Assembly: GCA_902805475.1 (NCBI GenBank)
Contig: CADCSX010000007.1
Coordinates: forward strand, 1,674,001-1,738,000
DNA: 64,000 nucleotides
Direction: 5' to 3'
From: Entonaema liquescens
Taxonomy: Eukaryota; Ascomycota; Sordariomycetes; Xylariales; Xylariaceae
The translations under genes were made by a program, and so were the position numbers. The notes below the pieces were generated by a model. The model was given only the letters and a program-made list of their open reading frames with translations. It was not told the DNA's origin and did no database searches. Of the stretch, positions 1-12,600 are shown in pieces (the first letter of the stretch is position 1; the number at the start of each line of letters is the position of its first letter).

Positions 1-3000
1 CTTTTTCTTGTCCACCGATCGTAGCAGATCATCTAGCTGTTCATCAAGTCCTTCTGGGAGATATTGCTTCTCGGCAATCTCCTGCGCTACGTTATGGCTA
101 GGGAGGGCCGTGTAGAGCCCTATCGGCAGACCAACCTTACCAGCATACGCTTGGAAACTCCAATTCTTCTTGTCTTGCCATTTTCTCAGGAGGCTCTGGG
201 CTAGATCACTAATTACGTAGAGTCTTTCACTCTCCTCGGGGGTGATACCATCTCTGGTCTGCTTCACCCGTTCGGCGTATTTGAATATCATACCAAAATT
301 AGCTTCTGTAGCAACGTTGCTGACATAGTACAGCAGATATCTGGCATGGTCTATCAAATCGTCTACTTCGGTACCGTAGTCTGGGTGATGCGCTAATAAG
401 GAGATCAGTCTACCCATTGTTGACTCCATGACGTTCTGTTTTGCATCTCGGAAGAAGCGAGCCCTAGACCGTATCCACGTTTCAATTTGGCTCTTGAATG
501 CGGTATCCGGTTCGAAAGCTGTCAAAAGATCATGGTGTAAAACCGAGGTCGCAGCTTGTTTTGTACGAGGTACTTCTGGAGTTTCTCGACAAACAGGCGA
601 CGAACCATGGCGCTTGGGTCCTGCGTTAAGAACGCCAGCTGATTGAAATCGGCATGCGAGAATATTTCCTCCAGGTGCTTCGACGTACAAAGTTTTAAGA
701 AGAGCTGCCCAGCAAGTAACCGTAGGCGGGCTTTGTGGTGTTTAGGGGTATCCTTAGTTTTGCATAGTTCGCCGGCCTGCTTTAAGAGACTTCGAAGGAG
801 CTTGAAGACTGGTATAGCCAGCTCCTTCGCTTCGTCCGAATCGCGAATGCCTCGGAGGCGATTAACCACTAGCTTGAGTGCCCAGCATTTGACTTGGCAT
901 TCTTCGTCAAGTTCAGAGTCGGCAACCCACTCGGGATCTGATTCCTTAGCATCTGTACGAACTTTAAGTAGAATATCCTCTAGTGCTGTGTCAATTATCT
1001 GATCGTTCGCATCCGCCGTTACCTTGGGCGCCAGAAGCTCTAGTTGACTGACAGCCGCAAGTTTAGTCAGGAAATGAGGCGAATTGTATCCCCAGTTCTT
1101 CATGATTCTTTGTAACAAGTCCGTGGCCGACACCATACTCTTATCATCCTTTCTGGCCATCATGACGTTGACAGCATACTTTGCAGCTTTAGCAGGCTCT
1201 CCGTGTAATGCATAATTCATTAACGCCTGAATAAACTTGCGGTCGTCTGGAAGCTCATTGGGATACTTTTTGGAATACGAAGAGCAGGCCTTCAGGGTCT
1301 CAACCATGGCAGACTCGTTAGTCCGGTCAGCAGTTGGCGCACCGTCTGCTACGTCTTTGCAAAGCTGCCCAACATGTGTCTTGAACAGGTCTGGATTATT
1401 TTGGGAAATTTCCGTGGTAATCTCCTGGGCAGCCGCCCCAAGCCCGTCTTTGTCGCTCTTGGAACAATCCATGTAGGTAGAGAGATGACTCTTATTCAAG
1501 ACAATGTAGGCAGAGCGGTAAAGGAGGGGCAATAAAGTGTCCAGTATTTGAGGCTTTGGTGAGCCTTGGACCCTCTTGACAAATTCCTTAACGGCTCTAT
1601 GCATCGTTTTGAAGTCGCTCTCCGCAGATACTACAAATTTGATGAGCTGATAACAGCGGCGATCGTGCCAATTGGCAAAATTATGTAGATCCGCCTCAAC
1701 CTTGATCGGGTCAGGGAGAAACTGGCATAAATATTGAATCGTCTTTTTGAGATTCTGGTTGATAACATCTGCATTACCCTCCGGATTCCCGCCATTAAAT
1801 GCATCACACTGGCGAACTAAATTTTCCAATACCTTAGAAAACTGGGGTTGCCGTGCTTGTAATGCGTTAAAAGCCCTTCTAGCATTGGTGTCCAGATCTT
1901 TCACAAGCAGCAGGATCCTTTCGGCGCGAATCCTGTCCGGGTCATAACTAGAGTCGGTAGCTGATTGGGACTGGGAATTGCCGTTTGACGATTTGGTCCC
2001 CTTCGACTTAGGGGGCGGAGGAAAAGATAGCGGGATGAGGCACTCAAATACGACACGTTCCAGTAAAATGTTGAGTTCCAAATCGTTGGCGTAAAACGTG
2101 TTGAATATCCGGGTAGGTATGCCGGATAATGCTGACACTACTGATTCTTGTCCAGCTGCTATTTCACCACTGCCTACTGCCCAGAGTTCGCCCAGAAAGG
2201 CCATAGCTTCGGCACGAATAGATGATCTTTTATCTCGGCAACGGTCTGCGAGAGTAAACAACACTGTGCCTTCTTTGGTCACACCTCCGGCGGCGGCTAA
2301 CTTAGTGACAACATCACGGAAACTAAAGGTTTCGATGATCTTTACAGCAGCCAGTCTAACCTTTTCATCATTGTCGGTTAGTTTATCTCGAAGGCCATTG
2401 ACAAATACTGATTCATCCTCGCGGCTGAGGCCAATATTGCCCGCAGACGTTGAAACGATGTAACCCGCAGCTGTTGTCCATGCCGCCCGGATTAGAGGGG
2501 ATTTGTCGTTCTTCCTCCCAACAAAATTGTGGAATGCTTGAGAGTGTGTTTGTGCGAAGGATAAGGGAGATATCGGAGTGGTGAGAATACTTGTGGCGGG
2601 ATGGTCTGGAATTTCATCATTCAACTTTAGAGGTGGATATGCCGATGGGTCAAGCTCCGGCGAGGGCGGTGGTCCAGCAGCTCCTATTCCAGATATCATA
2701 TCCCCTAAAGTCTCAGTTGCTAACAAACGTAATTGAATATTATCGGCTGATAGCTCAGCATCGACCTGGGGTATGACGTTAGGCAATACTGTGGGTGCTG
2801 CTCGCCAAAGCTCGCGCAAAAGTAGATGAGCCTTTCGTAGCTCCTTGAAATCCGACTCTGAAGGGCCCGCAGTACCATCATCATTATCCGAATCGTCATC
2901 ATCCCTATGCCCATTTGCATTTCCATTGCTCCCAGAGACGTCCATAATTACTTCACTAAAGTATTGGCCCACATAGCGTGCCATCTTCTCTGGACATGAA

Positions 3001-3850
3001 TTACATACCGTTTTGGCCATGACATATGCCTCAGGTTCCTCTTTAGGTAGGAGAGTAGTTTGCTTGCCATTGGCATCCGCTTTCTCCTTATGACCTCCCG
3101 GAGGTGCTGCTCGTAGGAATTGCGCCATAATAACATCTAGTACAGCAGGCGGAAGCGAAGGACTCTCTTCGACTAGAGTGACGAGAATATCTGTCATGTG
3201 AAACTCGACATCCTTGGCGACTTGCTCTCCCGACGCTGCTTTTGACGACCCTGACACACCATCAAAAAAGGATGAGAAAAGGTGAAGTAATAACTCCTCC
3301 GCATTCGTAACATCGTTGATCAAGAGGATGCTCTTGACTTCGGCGAGAGACGTCAAGACGTACTTATGTTGTGTGTTATACGCGTTGCTCGGGTCCCAGA
3401 GCGCTGGGAGAATCGTTTTGACAAAGAGGGTAAATATTTCCTATAGTCGAGGAGGCATAACAGTTAGAACAAGAAGAATTCTAAGACTATAAATGGTATT
3501 TCTAAACAAACCTTAAGCTGCTTCGGTGTGAAAGGAGCCTCTGGGGCGCATAGTTTTAGAATATCTACTAAGCAGGCTGCGGCAAAGGCTTTTACTCCAG
3601 CTTCCCTATGGGTAAGCAGATTTGGAGAAGCCAGCTCTTTCGCAACATGAGTTAGTGATTCCTTGTCGACAGTCTCTTGGTCCATATCGACTAATTCTTT
3701 AGAAAGTTTCTCTAGACGTCGCAGAAGCTCGCCAGTTGCGATTGGCTTTCCTGCGCGCCATGATAAAGGCTCATCGAATTGAAGGCTAACAAGCTCCTCT
3801 TCCATTTCTTGGTCCTCCTCCTCAGGGACCTCGTCCCTACGACGAGCCAT
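1..3850 (-). CDS. pds5: Sister chromatid cohesion protein PDS5 (C-terminus cut by window edge; one frameshift)
   Basis: HEAT-repeat regulator of the cohesin ring (family names PDS5, SPO76, BimD) that acts on chromosomes in cohesion and condensation. Exon 1 is 3850-3512, the intron is 3511-3441 (GTTTGT...TATAG), and exon 2 runs from 3440 off the left edge. The N-terminus is acidic (EEEDQEMEEELVSLQF) and is followed by a family-typical segment that crosses the intron (KEIFTLFVKTILPALWDPSN). Helical HEAT-type sequence follows, and an acidic S/D/N-rich insert lies near 2880-2940. The frame stops at 522-524 (after FYTMIF), but the next frame continues at once with LTAFEPDTAFKSQIETWIRS and stays open to base 1. 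About 1,260 residues lie in the window, so a C-terminal tail is probably missing. A run of four A (+ strand, 524-527) where five are needed explains the break. The gene is divergent from the mucin-like gene at 6255. Identity is strong. Confidence 0.9.
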
Positions 3851-5633
3851 GCTAAATTAAAAAAATGAATGTCGATTCCGTGTAGATACGAGTGAGGTAT
3901 AATATAAGGTAGTTCGTAGTTATCAGTAGTAACTTGGATTCCACGATGCGGTCTTTGTCTTGTCTCGTCTCGTCTGGAGAGTGGGGCCAGAGAATGGACA
4001 GGGTAATGAACGAAAGCGCGCGTGATAATTGGAAATGAAACTAATTAATCCAGTGGTAAAAACGCCTTCGGAAAAGAAGAGGGTGAATATGTATGATCAG
4101 GTGGAGGGGAAGAGTTAGAAACATTGGGTGGGACAAATGCCGGAAGGACTTTTGACGATGAGATGGTATTTTATCGGGGGAGGTGTTACGCGACGGGCTT
4201 TGCAGGGTCAATCAATCAATTTCCAGCGTCGCGTGTGGCGTCCTCGCACTTGCTCGCACTTGACCTTGTTGCTAACTTACAGTTATGTACCTTTGTATAC
4301 GCGCTTCACCCCGGTGTGATTCAATCAGACTTTCAATCAGAAAATAGCGGGTCTGGGGCCGGATCGGTACATTGAAGGTACGAACCTTAAAAACCTACTG
4401 AAGAAGGTACGATGACCAGCTGCATACCTATCGCTAGCGTATATCGCTAACAATACTATGAGAGCAGGTGCGAAGTACATAGTAGGGAGCTTGGACCAAT
4501 CGCTCCTGTCATTGATACCTAACAAGGTATTGATGAAACATAGGTATGCCTTACATAATCTAGCCTGTAACTAAGTAGATCTATACGTAGCTACTTACGA
4601 GATGTACTTCGTTCCTGCCGGACACTTGTACCTTTATTGTACTTGAGGCTCTAGTAATCCTTGAACCTCACATCGTGAAATCAAACAGCATCAACATTTA
4701 TTCATGGCCATGATCACGTTCAACCCAACTTCTAAACCCAATATTTTTATTTTATTAATTCACTTCTTCTATATTATTTTTTTTAGCCTTGATATGTGAC
4801 CCCTTTATCTTAAGATAGATCATCCTACTACTCAGGGGTTGTAAATCCAAGGTGCAGTAATATAAAATACCACAATAATTATATCAGTAGAACAGAGCTG
4901 TAGCATAGGAATTTTAAATTATGAAGCACATAGATATCTATACATGTAGTTCATAGCAATTGATCTAGTATTTTGGGGAAATGGTAGCCCAGTGACAAGT
5001 CTTATCATATTGCTATATTGACCCCTTATCGTCTGTTCAAGGCTAGCAGCAGTCAGATGCTCTGGTTACTGGGCTAAATATTAATTATTACTTAGATACG
5101 GTCAGCTAAATGGTTACCTAGGAGTAATGGTTAGCGTCCTTTTACTGCATGAGATGCCCATGCCAGTTTGCCATTCGTCTGGAATCAATTACTCAGGTGA
5201 TTCGCCGGGGCGGTAAGGGGCCAGGTCACCTAGAAAAAGAACAATCAAGTAACTAAATCAAGTAACTACAACTCATGCAAGCTTATCATTCGCAGAATTA
5301 GCGTGGTGTCCCTAGAAACCAGTTACTTACACCTCATGTGCCTGCCCTCGATTCTACTAAAGAGGAAGAGCAAGATCACAGGTCACGTTGGCCAGAATCA
5401 GTCTGCCATCCCACAGAACAATATTTAATCAGACCTACTTGCCTGACTCTACTTGTGAACTCCCATTCTTCTTCACACATTCCACACATTTCACACATAT
5501 TTAACTTGGTCAAGTCTGCCTCTCCTTAACCATCCAGTCCTTGACCAGACCATCATCAACAATCACTCTTTCACCTTTCCCAAGTTCATTGACATTTGAT
5601 ATTAAGAATACACCAATATTCTTCTTCAAACCA

Positions 5634-5816
5634 GTAAGTGCAATCCTCTCTTATTCATTCATCTCCCCGCGCATTCCCTCTTCAACTGCCGGTCGCGTTT
5701 CTGCCGTATATACACCCTCACCGCGTTCCATTACCGCCTCGACCACCGCCTTTGCATTTGCCCACAACTTTTCCCACATCCTAATTCCTAAAACACCTTT
5801 CTCTTTTTCTTTCTAG
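5634..5816 (+). other. Predicted 5' UTR intron 1 of the mucin-like gene
   Basis: Donor GTAAGT at 5634 and acceptor TTTCTAG ending at 5816, with a CTAAT/CTAAAAC branch-like element upstream. The flanking sequence is C/T-rich leader. This is a prediction from splice signals only. Confidence 0.45.
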
Positions 5817-5990
5817 GCGCACAAGTTTTCTTTACACCAACCTTTCTCAATCCAGACTCTTGGTGTTTCTCAACCTACCTGTCTTTCCTTAACACCAAAC
5901 CCCTTTCGCTCCCTTTCCCACAACAATTACTATTACTGATCAAACCTTCAAGCACTGCTTTAAGCATCTGTGATTAATTCAGTCCACTTG

Positions 5991-6237
5991 GTAAGTCTTT
6001 TCTTCCACTATCAATCGCCAATCTGGTATCGCGTCTGCCTAGCAATACGCGATACACAACCGCATTGTTTTATCTGCCCCTATTGCACCTCTCATCCTGT
6101 TCCTACTACCCTCCATCCCAAACAACTAACAACAATCCTTTACCCCTATTATCATCTCTTTGTAATCGTTCACTTATAAATATCATTAATTTCAATCAAG
6201 ACTACTCACTAACCAGTATCTTCTGTTCTAACTTCAG
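5991..6237 (+). other. Predicted 5' UTR intron 2 of the mucin-like gene
   Basis: Donor GTAAGT at 5991 and acceptor TTCAG ending at 6237, preceded by a TCTAAC branch-like motif. It ends 17 nt before the start codon. This is a prediction from splice signals only. Confidence 0.45.
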
Positions 6238-6254
6238 ACTCTGATATTGTCACA

Positions 6255-8702
6255 ATGATCTCCAACAAGGACCAGAACGTCGCGACCGGTGCAACTCCTC
6301 AGGAGCTGCCTGGTTCGCCTGTCGCGACTCCCAAGAATTGGCGCACCTATCTCCCCTGGATTCGTCGCGCTTCTACTTCGGAGCCCCGACAGCCTGTCGC
6401 TCCCCAGTCCCAGCAGAATGAAGGTATGGACGTCGTTACTGTTCACTACACTGAAGTGAACTACAAGCTTCAGGATCCTGAGGCTGCCTATTCTCATCAG
6501 AGTAAGTACTAGATTTTTTAATTTACCTACCTAAGTAGTATTTTGTGATAGAATTAACTAACATTCTCTAGTGAAAGTTCTGAACCGAGTCTGCCCCGCC
6601 CTGGCCTTTGTTGTGGTCATCACCGGTATTCTCGCCATTCTTGGTAAGTGCATAGATAAGACATGTCGATTACAGGAAGTTGTTCATACTAACTATTTCT
6701 TAGCCGACTGGGTGGTTAATGCTCAGTACAAGAACATTACCGAGACTGAGAAGGTTCGCCGAGAGGTCACTGGCTACGGAGAGTACCCTGGTTTGACTGT
6801 TACCCCTTTCATTTCTACCACTGGCGACGTCGAGACCACTGTGACTGAGTACCTTACCCCCATGACCACTTCCCACATTGTCGTCCCTGTTACCGTTTCA
6901 ACATCTTCTACTGTTTCTTCTTCAGTGGTTGTCAACACTACCCAGTCTGTCAACTCTACTCAGTCTGTCAATATTACCGAGTCTGTTAACGGTACTACTA
7001 CTCTTTCGGCGACTGCAACTGTTGGCACGTCTACTGGTACCACTGACTCCATGGTCACTCCTACTGGCTCTCAGTATCAGTACTCCCAGCCTCTTGAATC
7101 CATCCCGGTAAGTGACTCTCGACGACCCAGTACTTGGTACTTTGGAAACGGCACCACCACTCCTACTCAGTACTCCGGCACCGGCTATGGTACTGGCTAT
7201 GGTACTGGTCTCGTTACTGCTATCTCAGTTTCTGACGTTACTGTGACTGTCACTCCTGTCCCCGTTCTGACTACCGGTGGCGCCGCCGCCATGAACATCT
7301 CTGGTTCGACTTCTTGTTCTCACTCGGACTCTTCAGTTGGTTTCCAGAACACTACCAGCACTCGTTCCACCATCTTCCAGACTGTCACTGAGACTTCGAC
7401 TTCTGACAACTGCACCCTGAGTGCCTCCAAGACTTCATCTATCTTTGAGACTTCATCCGTCCCTGAGACTACGTCTGCCTCTACATCTGTCTCTACGTTT
7501 GTCTCTACGTCTGTCTCTACGTCTTCCGTCGCGACTACAACTGCTGGGTATGTAATTGATATTTCCTCCCCCACTAGAATTTTGGCTGACTTCTTTCGCA
7601 TAGTACCGATGCCATGTTTTCAAGCACTCAGGCCGTGGCTACTCCTATCTCTCAGTCAACCTCGACCTCTTCTGAGATTTTCACTGAGACCGAGACTGAG
7701 ACCGTGACTCCTATTGTCACTCTTGAGATGACTACTAGTGTTACCGAGACAGAGACCGGCCTTGCCACTATCACTGTCACTCTGTCTGAGGCTTCCACCG
7801 TCACTCAAACTGCTTCTCTGACTTCGTCGCCTGCAACCTGCGGTGCAAAGGAAACTGAGACTACTACTGTCGTCATCATCTCAACTGTCCTTGCCAACTC
7901 TGCCGTGGCCAGCACTACTTCTACCGGTATTGTCTCTACCAGCACCGCGTCTAGTGCCACTGAGAGCAGCACCACTTCTTCTGTCGCGTCTCCCGCGACC
8001 CCTTATGCCTACGAGAGTATCCAAGACGTGAGTTCCAGAACCACAACAATGAACTTGACTTCGACCTCCACTGTATCTCTGGACACTACCCTGACTGTCT
8101 CAATCGCTTGGAACACGACTAGCACTTATGGTGTCGAGGCCGTTGGAACTTCTTCCACCTCTGCCACTTGCACTCACACTGTTCGCGTGACTGCCAGCCC
8201 TAACTCGACCGTGTCTCACTCAACCGGTACCCAGACCACCGGATCTACCACTCAGTCGTCGCCCCTCACCATGGTCCCCACAGGCACTTCTTCCACCACG
8301 ACCGACGACTCCAACTTCGTTGTGAGCACTCTAATCAGCACCATGGTCACGACATACAGTCTGCACGCGCACTCCGTGAGCGACATCAGCGTGCCGTCCT
8401 CCCCCAGCGCAGCAGTGACTTTCCACCCCTTCGCAGTCAACGGCACCAGCAACGCGACCTCCGTCTCCAACACCTCCGTGCCCGAGAACCTCCCTCTGGG
8501 CCCCGCGTCCCCGGATGGCGTTGTTCCCCTGAATTTCACCTTCTCAGGCAGCACCGCTCCCCAGCCGCACGCCACCGCGCCCCCCATGAAACCCGCCGCC
8601 GGCTCCAAGTTCCAGGCGCACCGCGAGCAGGAGCGCAACTACGACCCCATGGCCTACGTTGTCATGCTGTCCACCGTGGTCGCCATTCTCCTGTCCATCT
8701 AA
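6255..8702 (+). CDS. Mucin-like Ser/Thr-rich membrane or cell-surface protein
   Basis: Four exons: 6255-6501, 6572-6643, 6704-7547 and 7604-8702. The introns are 70, 60 and 56 nt and the protein is 753 aa. The 60-nt second intron is in frame and stop-free, so retention would add 20 residues. The first 85 or so residues are polar with no signal peptide. One membrane segment follows near residues 89-107 (PALAFVVVITGILAIL). Then come about 600 residues very rich in Thr, Ser and Val, with many Asn-Xaa-Ser/Thr sites and short repeats (QSVNST, YGTGYGTG, SVSTxVSTS, TETETE). The chain ends in a short hydrophobic stretch (AYVVMLSTVVAILLSI) with no tail after it. I infer a heavily O-mannosylated extracellular stalk, anchored at the N-terminus as type II and perhaps held again by its C-terminus or a GPI signal. 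I recognise no catalytic domain and cannot name the family. Confidence 0.8.
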
Positions 8703-9615
8703 GGACAGGCGATAATTGCAACAACGAGAACTCTTTCTTTTCTTCTTTTTTTTTTTTTGGTAATGATCCTATGTTCACAACGTGCGACGCTTTAATGCCT
8801 TGCCAGCCTTCCATTTGCCTCCGGTGGACTTATTTTCGTCTGCCCTCTATTGACTCAAACACACAGTTACAAAAGTACTCAAAGTCACAGTCACAGTCAC
8901 GCAGGCATGGAACGGCATAATCAGTTCAATTCAGAACAGAACAGCAACAGGATTCGGATGATTTTTTCACTCACTTTTTTCTTTTTCTTCTCTTCGATTT
9001 GTCTCATCTCGACTTACTTACGTAGTCCGATGATGTCACTTTTAACGATGCTTTAATAGTTTTCCCCTTAAGGGACATTTCTCTCTTTTTCAGGTGTAAG
9101 GAATAGGAAAAAAACAACAACAGGATGGATCGGAAAGGGGAACATTGTTGCTAGCAGGTTAGGAAAAGGCACATCATGCGCCACTGATACTCCCCTGCTC
9201 ATTGTACTTTTGCACTTCCATAATGACTAGGTACCAACCAGATCCTCTATTATTAAATCTTCTGCTCTTCAGGAATGCCTATGTGGACTTAAACTATTGC
9301 ACTAAATGGATGACTTAACATCCGCGTAGACGATTATATCCGACGCGGAGCCCTTGAAGTTCTTAGTCGTCCTTCGTATCAGCAGCATTTTGCACATGCA
9401 TACATAATTCCAAAAAAAAAGGGGAGGGGGAGGAGAAGGGGGGAAGGAAAAGAACGTTCTTCTTAGGTAATCAACATGGAAACTTGTGAAAGGAACAGTA
9501 ATAAATCTGTCTTTATTGAAGTCATCATGGGTTACTTTTATGATCTTAGTTATTGTAATGTAGTAACAGAGAGTAATTGTGACAACTAGTCTTATTGAAT
9601 TACGATTCGCACCCT
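8703..9615. other. Convergent 3' intergenic region
   Basis: Lies between the 3' ends of the mucin-like gene and UTP10. It has poly-T at 8747-8758 and a purine-rich G/A tract at about 9411-9450. No gene is seen. Confidence 0.6.
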
Positions 9616-12600
9616 TTACTGTAACATAGCATCTAAACTCTCTCCTAAAACCCCTTCAATTCCTACGATCCAGCGATGTGTCTCGCGTTCCACGTCATCG
9701 TCATCATCGTCTTGCAGCTCGCTAATGTAAGGGAGCATCTCCGGTAACATAGATAACCACTCTTCGCCCAATCTGCTTGTCAGAGCTTGCTCGCATTTAA
9801 TAGCTGCAAGGCGGATCGATGCCTGCTCAGCACGCAAGTGCTTCAGTAGAGTACCATTAAGCTCTTTTTGATGCTCCTGAGAATCGGCAGCGGCGGCAAG
9901 TTCAACGATGGCAGGGATAAGATCTTCTACTAGGTTAATAGAAGAAGCATGGGTGAACTGTGCAGCTAGAGTAGGCACTATCGCGCTAAAGTGTGCTGGG
10001 GCTTGCCAGAAGTCATCCTGATCATGCTCAAAAGATTTGGTGAGGGTATGTAACACTTTCTTCCATAGGTCGCGTTCCTCTGCCTTCTTTAGACTTGCGG
10101 TACGGAGAACATCGACAGCACTATCGATGATATAAGATGCGTAGCTGGTAACGATAGATTTTAGGCTGCCGAAGAAAGACAGAAGGAATCCGTAAACACT
10201 TAGCAAACGGAGGCTTCTACCTGTAGTATCCTTCTTTGGTAATGAGACAGCCCAGTCCATCAATTGCGAGAAGATGGGTCGGAATGCTGCATCGTTAAGC
10301 TTGTATATCATCTTCAGCGCAACATCATTGGTAGCATCTTCGATGCGAGTCATTTGTCGTAAGAAATCCTCGCTAACCTCGGTCTTGGATAGCTCTAATC
10401 TACGCAGGTCAAAGGCACTGAAGAAGATATTCGAAAGGGAACCAGCATTCTTGGAGATATCCGCCTTCGAATGCTTGTCAATTGCAACTCCCAAGATGTT
10501 GATATATTCTCGTGTGGCCTATGATTACTGTTAGCTTTACCATAATGATAATTTAGCGTGATGCGTTGACTTACAGCAGAGCCCGAGTCCTTTGCGGTGG
10601 CCCAATTTTGTTCCAAGGCGGAAAAGAGGATTTTCGCATCGACTTGTGTAGCAAGTAGTCGCAAACATTGCAACCTAGCATTATTGGCCTCGTTACCTAG
10701 ATTAGAACCAGCCGACTTGTTGGAAACTGCTAAAAGCTGGCCTAGGTAAGTACCAGAGAGCATATAGGGGAGATGCTGTGCTAGTGCTGCTAGGAATGCG
10801 TAACTGGCATTATGAAGTGCTTCTCCAGGTTGTTCAGTTTTGAGGCTTTCTGTTATATATGTGAGTGCCTTCGGAATGGCAGATGGTAAAACAGGTACAA
10901 CGCCGTCCTGAAGAACATCGACCAGGGAAGCTAGGCAGAGTAAAGCCATGACGCGGAGTTTATCGTCATCTTGGCCCAGACATTTATCGCTGGCGATCGT
11001 CGAAGCAGCTGCAGTGACAGCTTCGGGATCCTTCTTTCCGTACTTCTCTGAGATCTTGTCCACACAGCCTACAGCTATGTGCTTATAAGCCATATCATCG
11101 GAGACTCTAATGATGGCCGTCAGGTGAGGCAGGAACGCAAGTAAAGCTGCCCTAGAGTTAGCGTCTCCTTGACTCTCGTCATCGATTCGAACCTCGACAG
11201 CCCGGAGGACCTTCCGACGTAAGATGGCATCAGGACGGTCCAGAAGTGTTTCAACAGCTTTAATGAATTCCCCAATGGAAAGGAGATTGAGAAGCTTCGA
11301 AAGTGCCTCGCTGCAGCGGTTATATAGGTTCTTGTGCTGCTTCAAAGAGTCTGCTAGAACTAGGAGGTCTTCCAGCAGTGTCGAATAGAGCTCGCGGACT
11401 TTAGAGGCTTCCATGTCATCTCGTTCAGTAAGCTTAGAAATTTGCGTGGTAAGCTTCCTACTAGATAGAAGATGTGGAACAAGACCTAGTTGGCGCAGCC
11501 CAACTTTGAGAGGATCTCGGTCACCTTGTTCGCTCGCACCAAGGAGTACGGCCGATAAATTAGGTCTTGGCTGGAATATGTCTCCAATGAGGCTAAGCAG
11601 CTTGATCAGGGATTGGAGCTGGATCTCAACAGGGAAATAGTTGAAAACTTCGGTAGCAAATGATAACACCTGGTCGGTAGTGCCGTACATATTCGTAAGC
11701 ATAGCCAACAACGCAAATAAGAATTCTTCGGCACCGAGAGTCTCTACAAGGGATACGAATAGCCCAAGTCTTCGGTGAGATGGTATATGTTCGTATGCCG
11801 TCGCAAAACTGAGCAAAAGCTCAGAAGCTCCTGCTAGCGGGCTGATCTTCCCTTTGCGAAGTGACTGGATAAGTGGCGGCACAACCTCCTTCACTGTTTG
11901 GTTGATCACATGAGCAGAGTAATCATCGCTCTGGCGGAGCACCGAACCTCCCATATGCGTGAAGATTGGCATTACGCTGTTAAGTACCAAATCTGGGGCA
12001 ACGTTTGCTAGGCGTGCGACAAGTAGTAGAGCAGTATTTTGCACCGACGGACTGGAGGATTTCTGAATGCAGTTGACAAGGAGATCACCATGTCCACCCG
12101 TACTATCGATCTTTAAGGACTTGTCGTGCTTGTATGCAGGGACCATAGCCAGTAAACTCCGAAGAATTAGGTTTTGGAGATACCCAAGTTCAGAGCCAAC
12201 GAGCACTCTGAAGTGCTGGAGTTCGGAAAGAGCATTGAAAAGAGCATTGAGCAGTTCTGGATGCTTTTCAGGATCAGATCCCTCGACGAGCTGTAGCACA
12301 AAGGTCACTTGCCTGAGCACCGCGCTTAACTCTGGTGTAGGCTGCGTACCAAGTCCCCGGTGCGTGTCCGAGGCACTTGTTCTCCTCCGTTTACCCGAGG
12401 GGTTCGGTAGCCATCTTCGCTGCCGGCTGCAAAGACTCCAGGAAGAACAGGAGGATATCAGTCGTGAGTTCGACATTCCTTAGGAGATTAGCAGCTTCAC
12501 CGGATGCTACACCATCCCCAGACAGGTCGTTCTGTGACAACTCTAGCATACGTTTAGCAACCATATGCCTCGCTTCCGTTTTCATAGAGGGCCACAAGTT

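Larger units (their letters stand above)
3851..6254. other. Intergenic region with long 5' leader of the mucin-like gene
   Basis: Divergent promoter region between PDS5 (-) and the mucin-like gene (+). From 3851 to about 5450 it is AT-rich with no recognisable gene. From about 5450 to 6254 it is pyrimidine-rich, as expected of a fungal 5' UTR, and it holds two predicted UTR introns listed separately. Confidence 0.6.

Noticed and set aside
500..560. 48-nt intron in PDS5 to explain the frame break
   Set aside because: It would delete the conserved FYTMIF block and, being a multiple of three, would not move to the correct frame.
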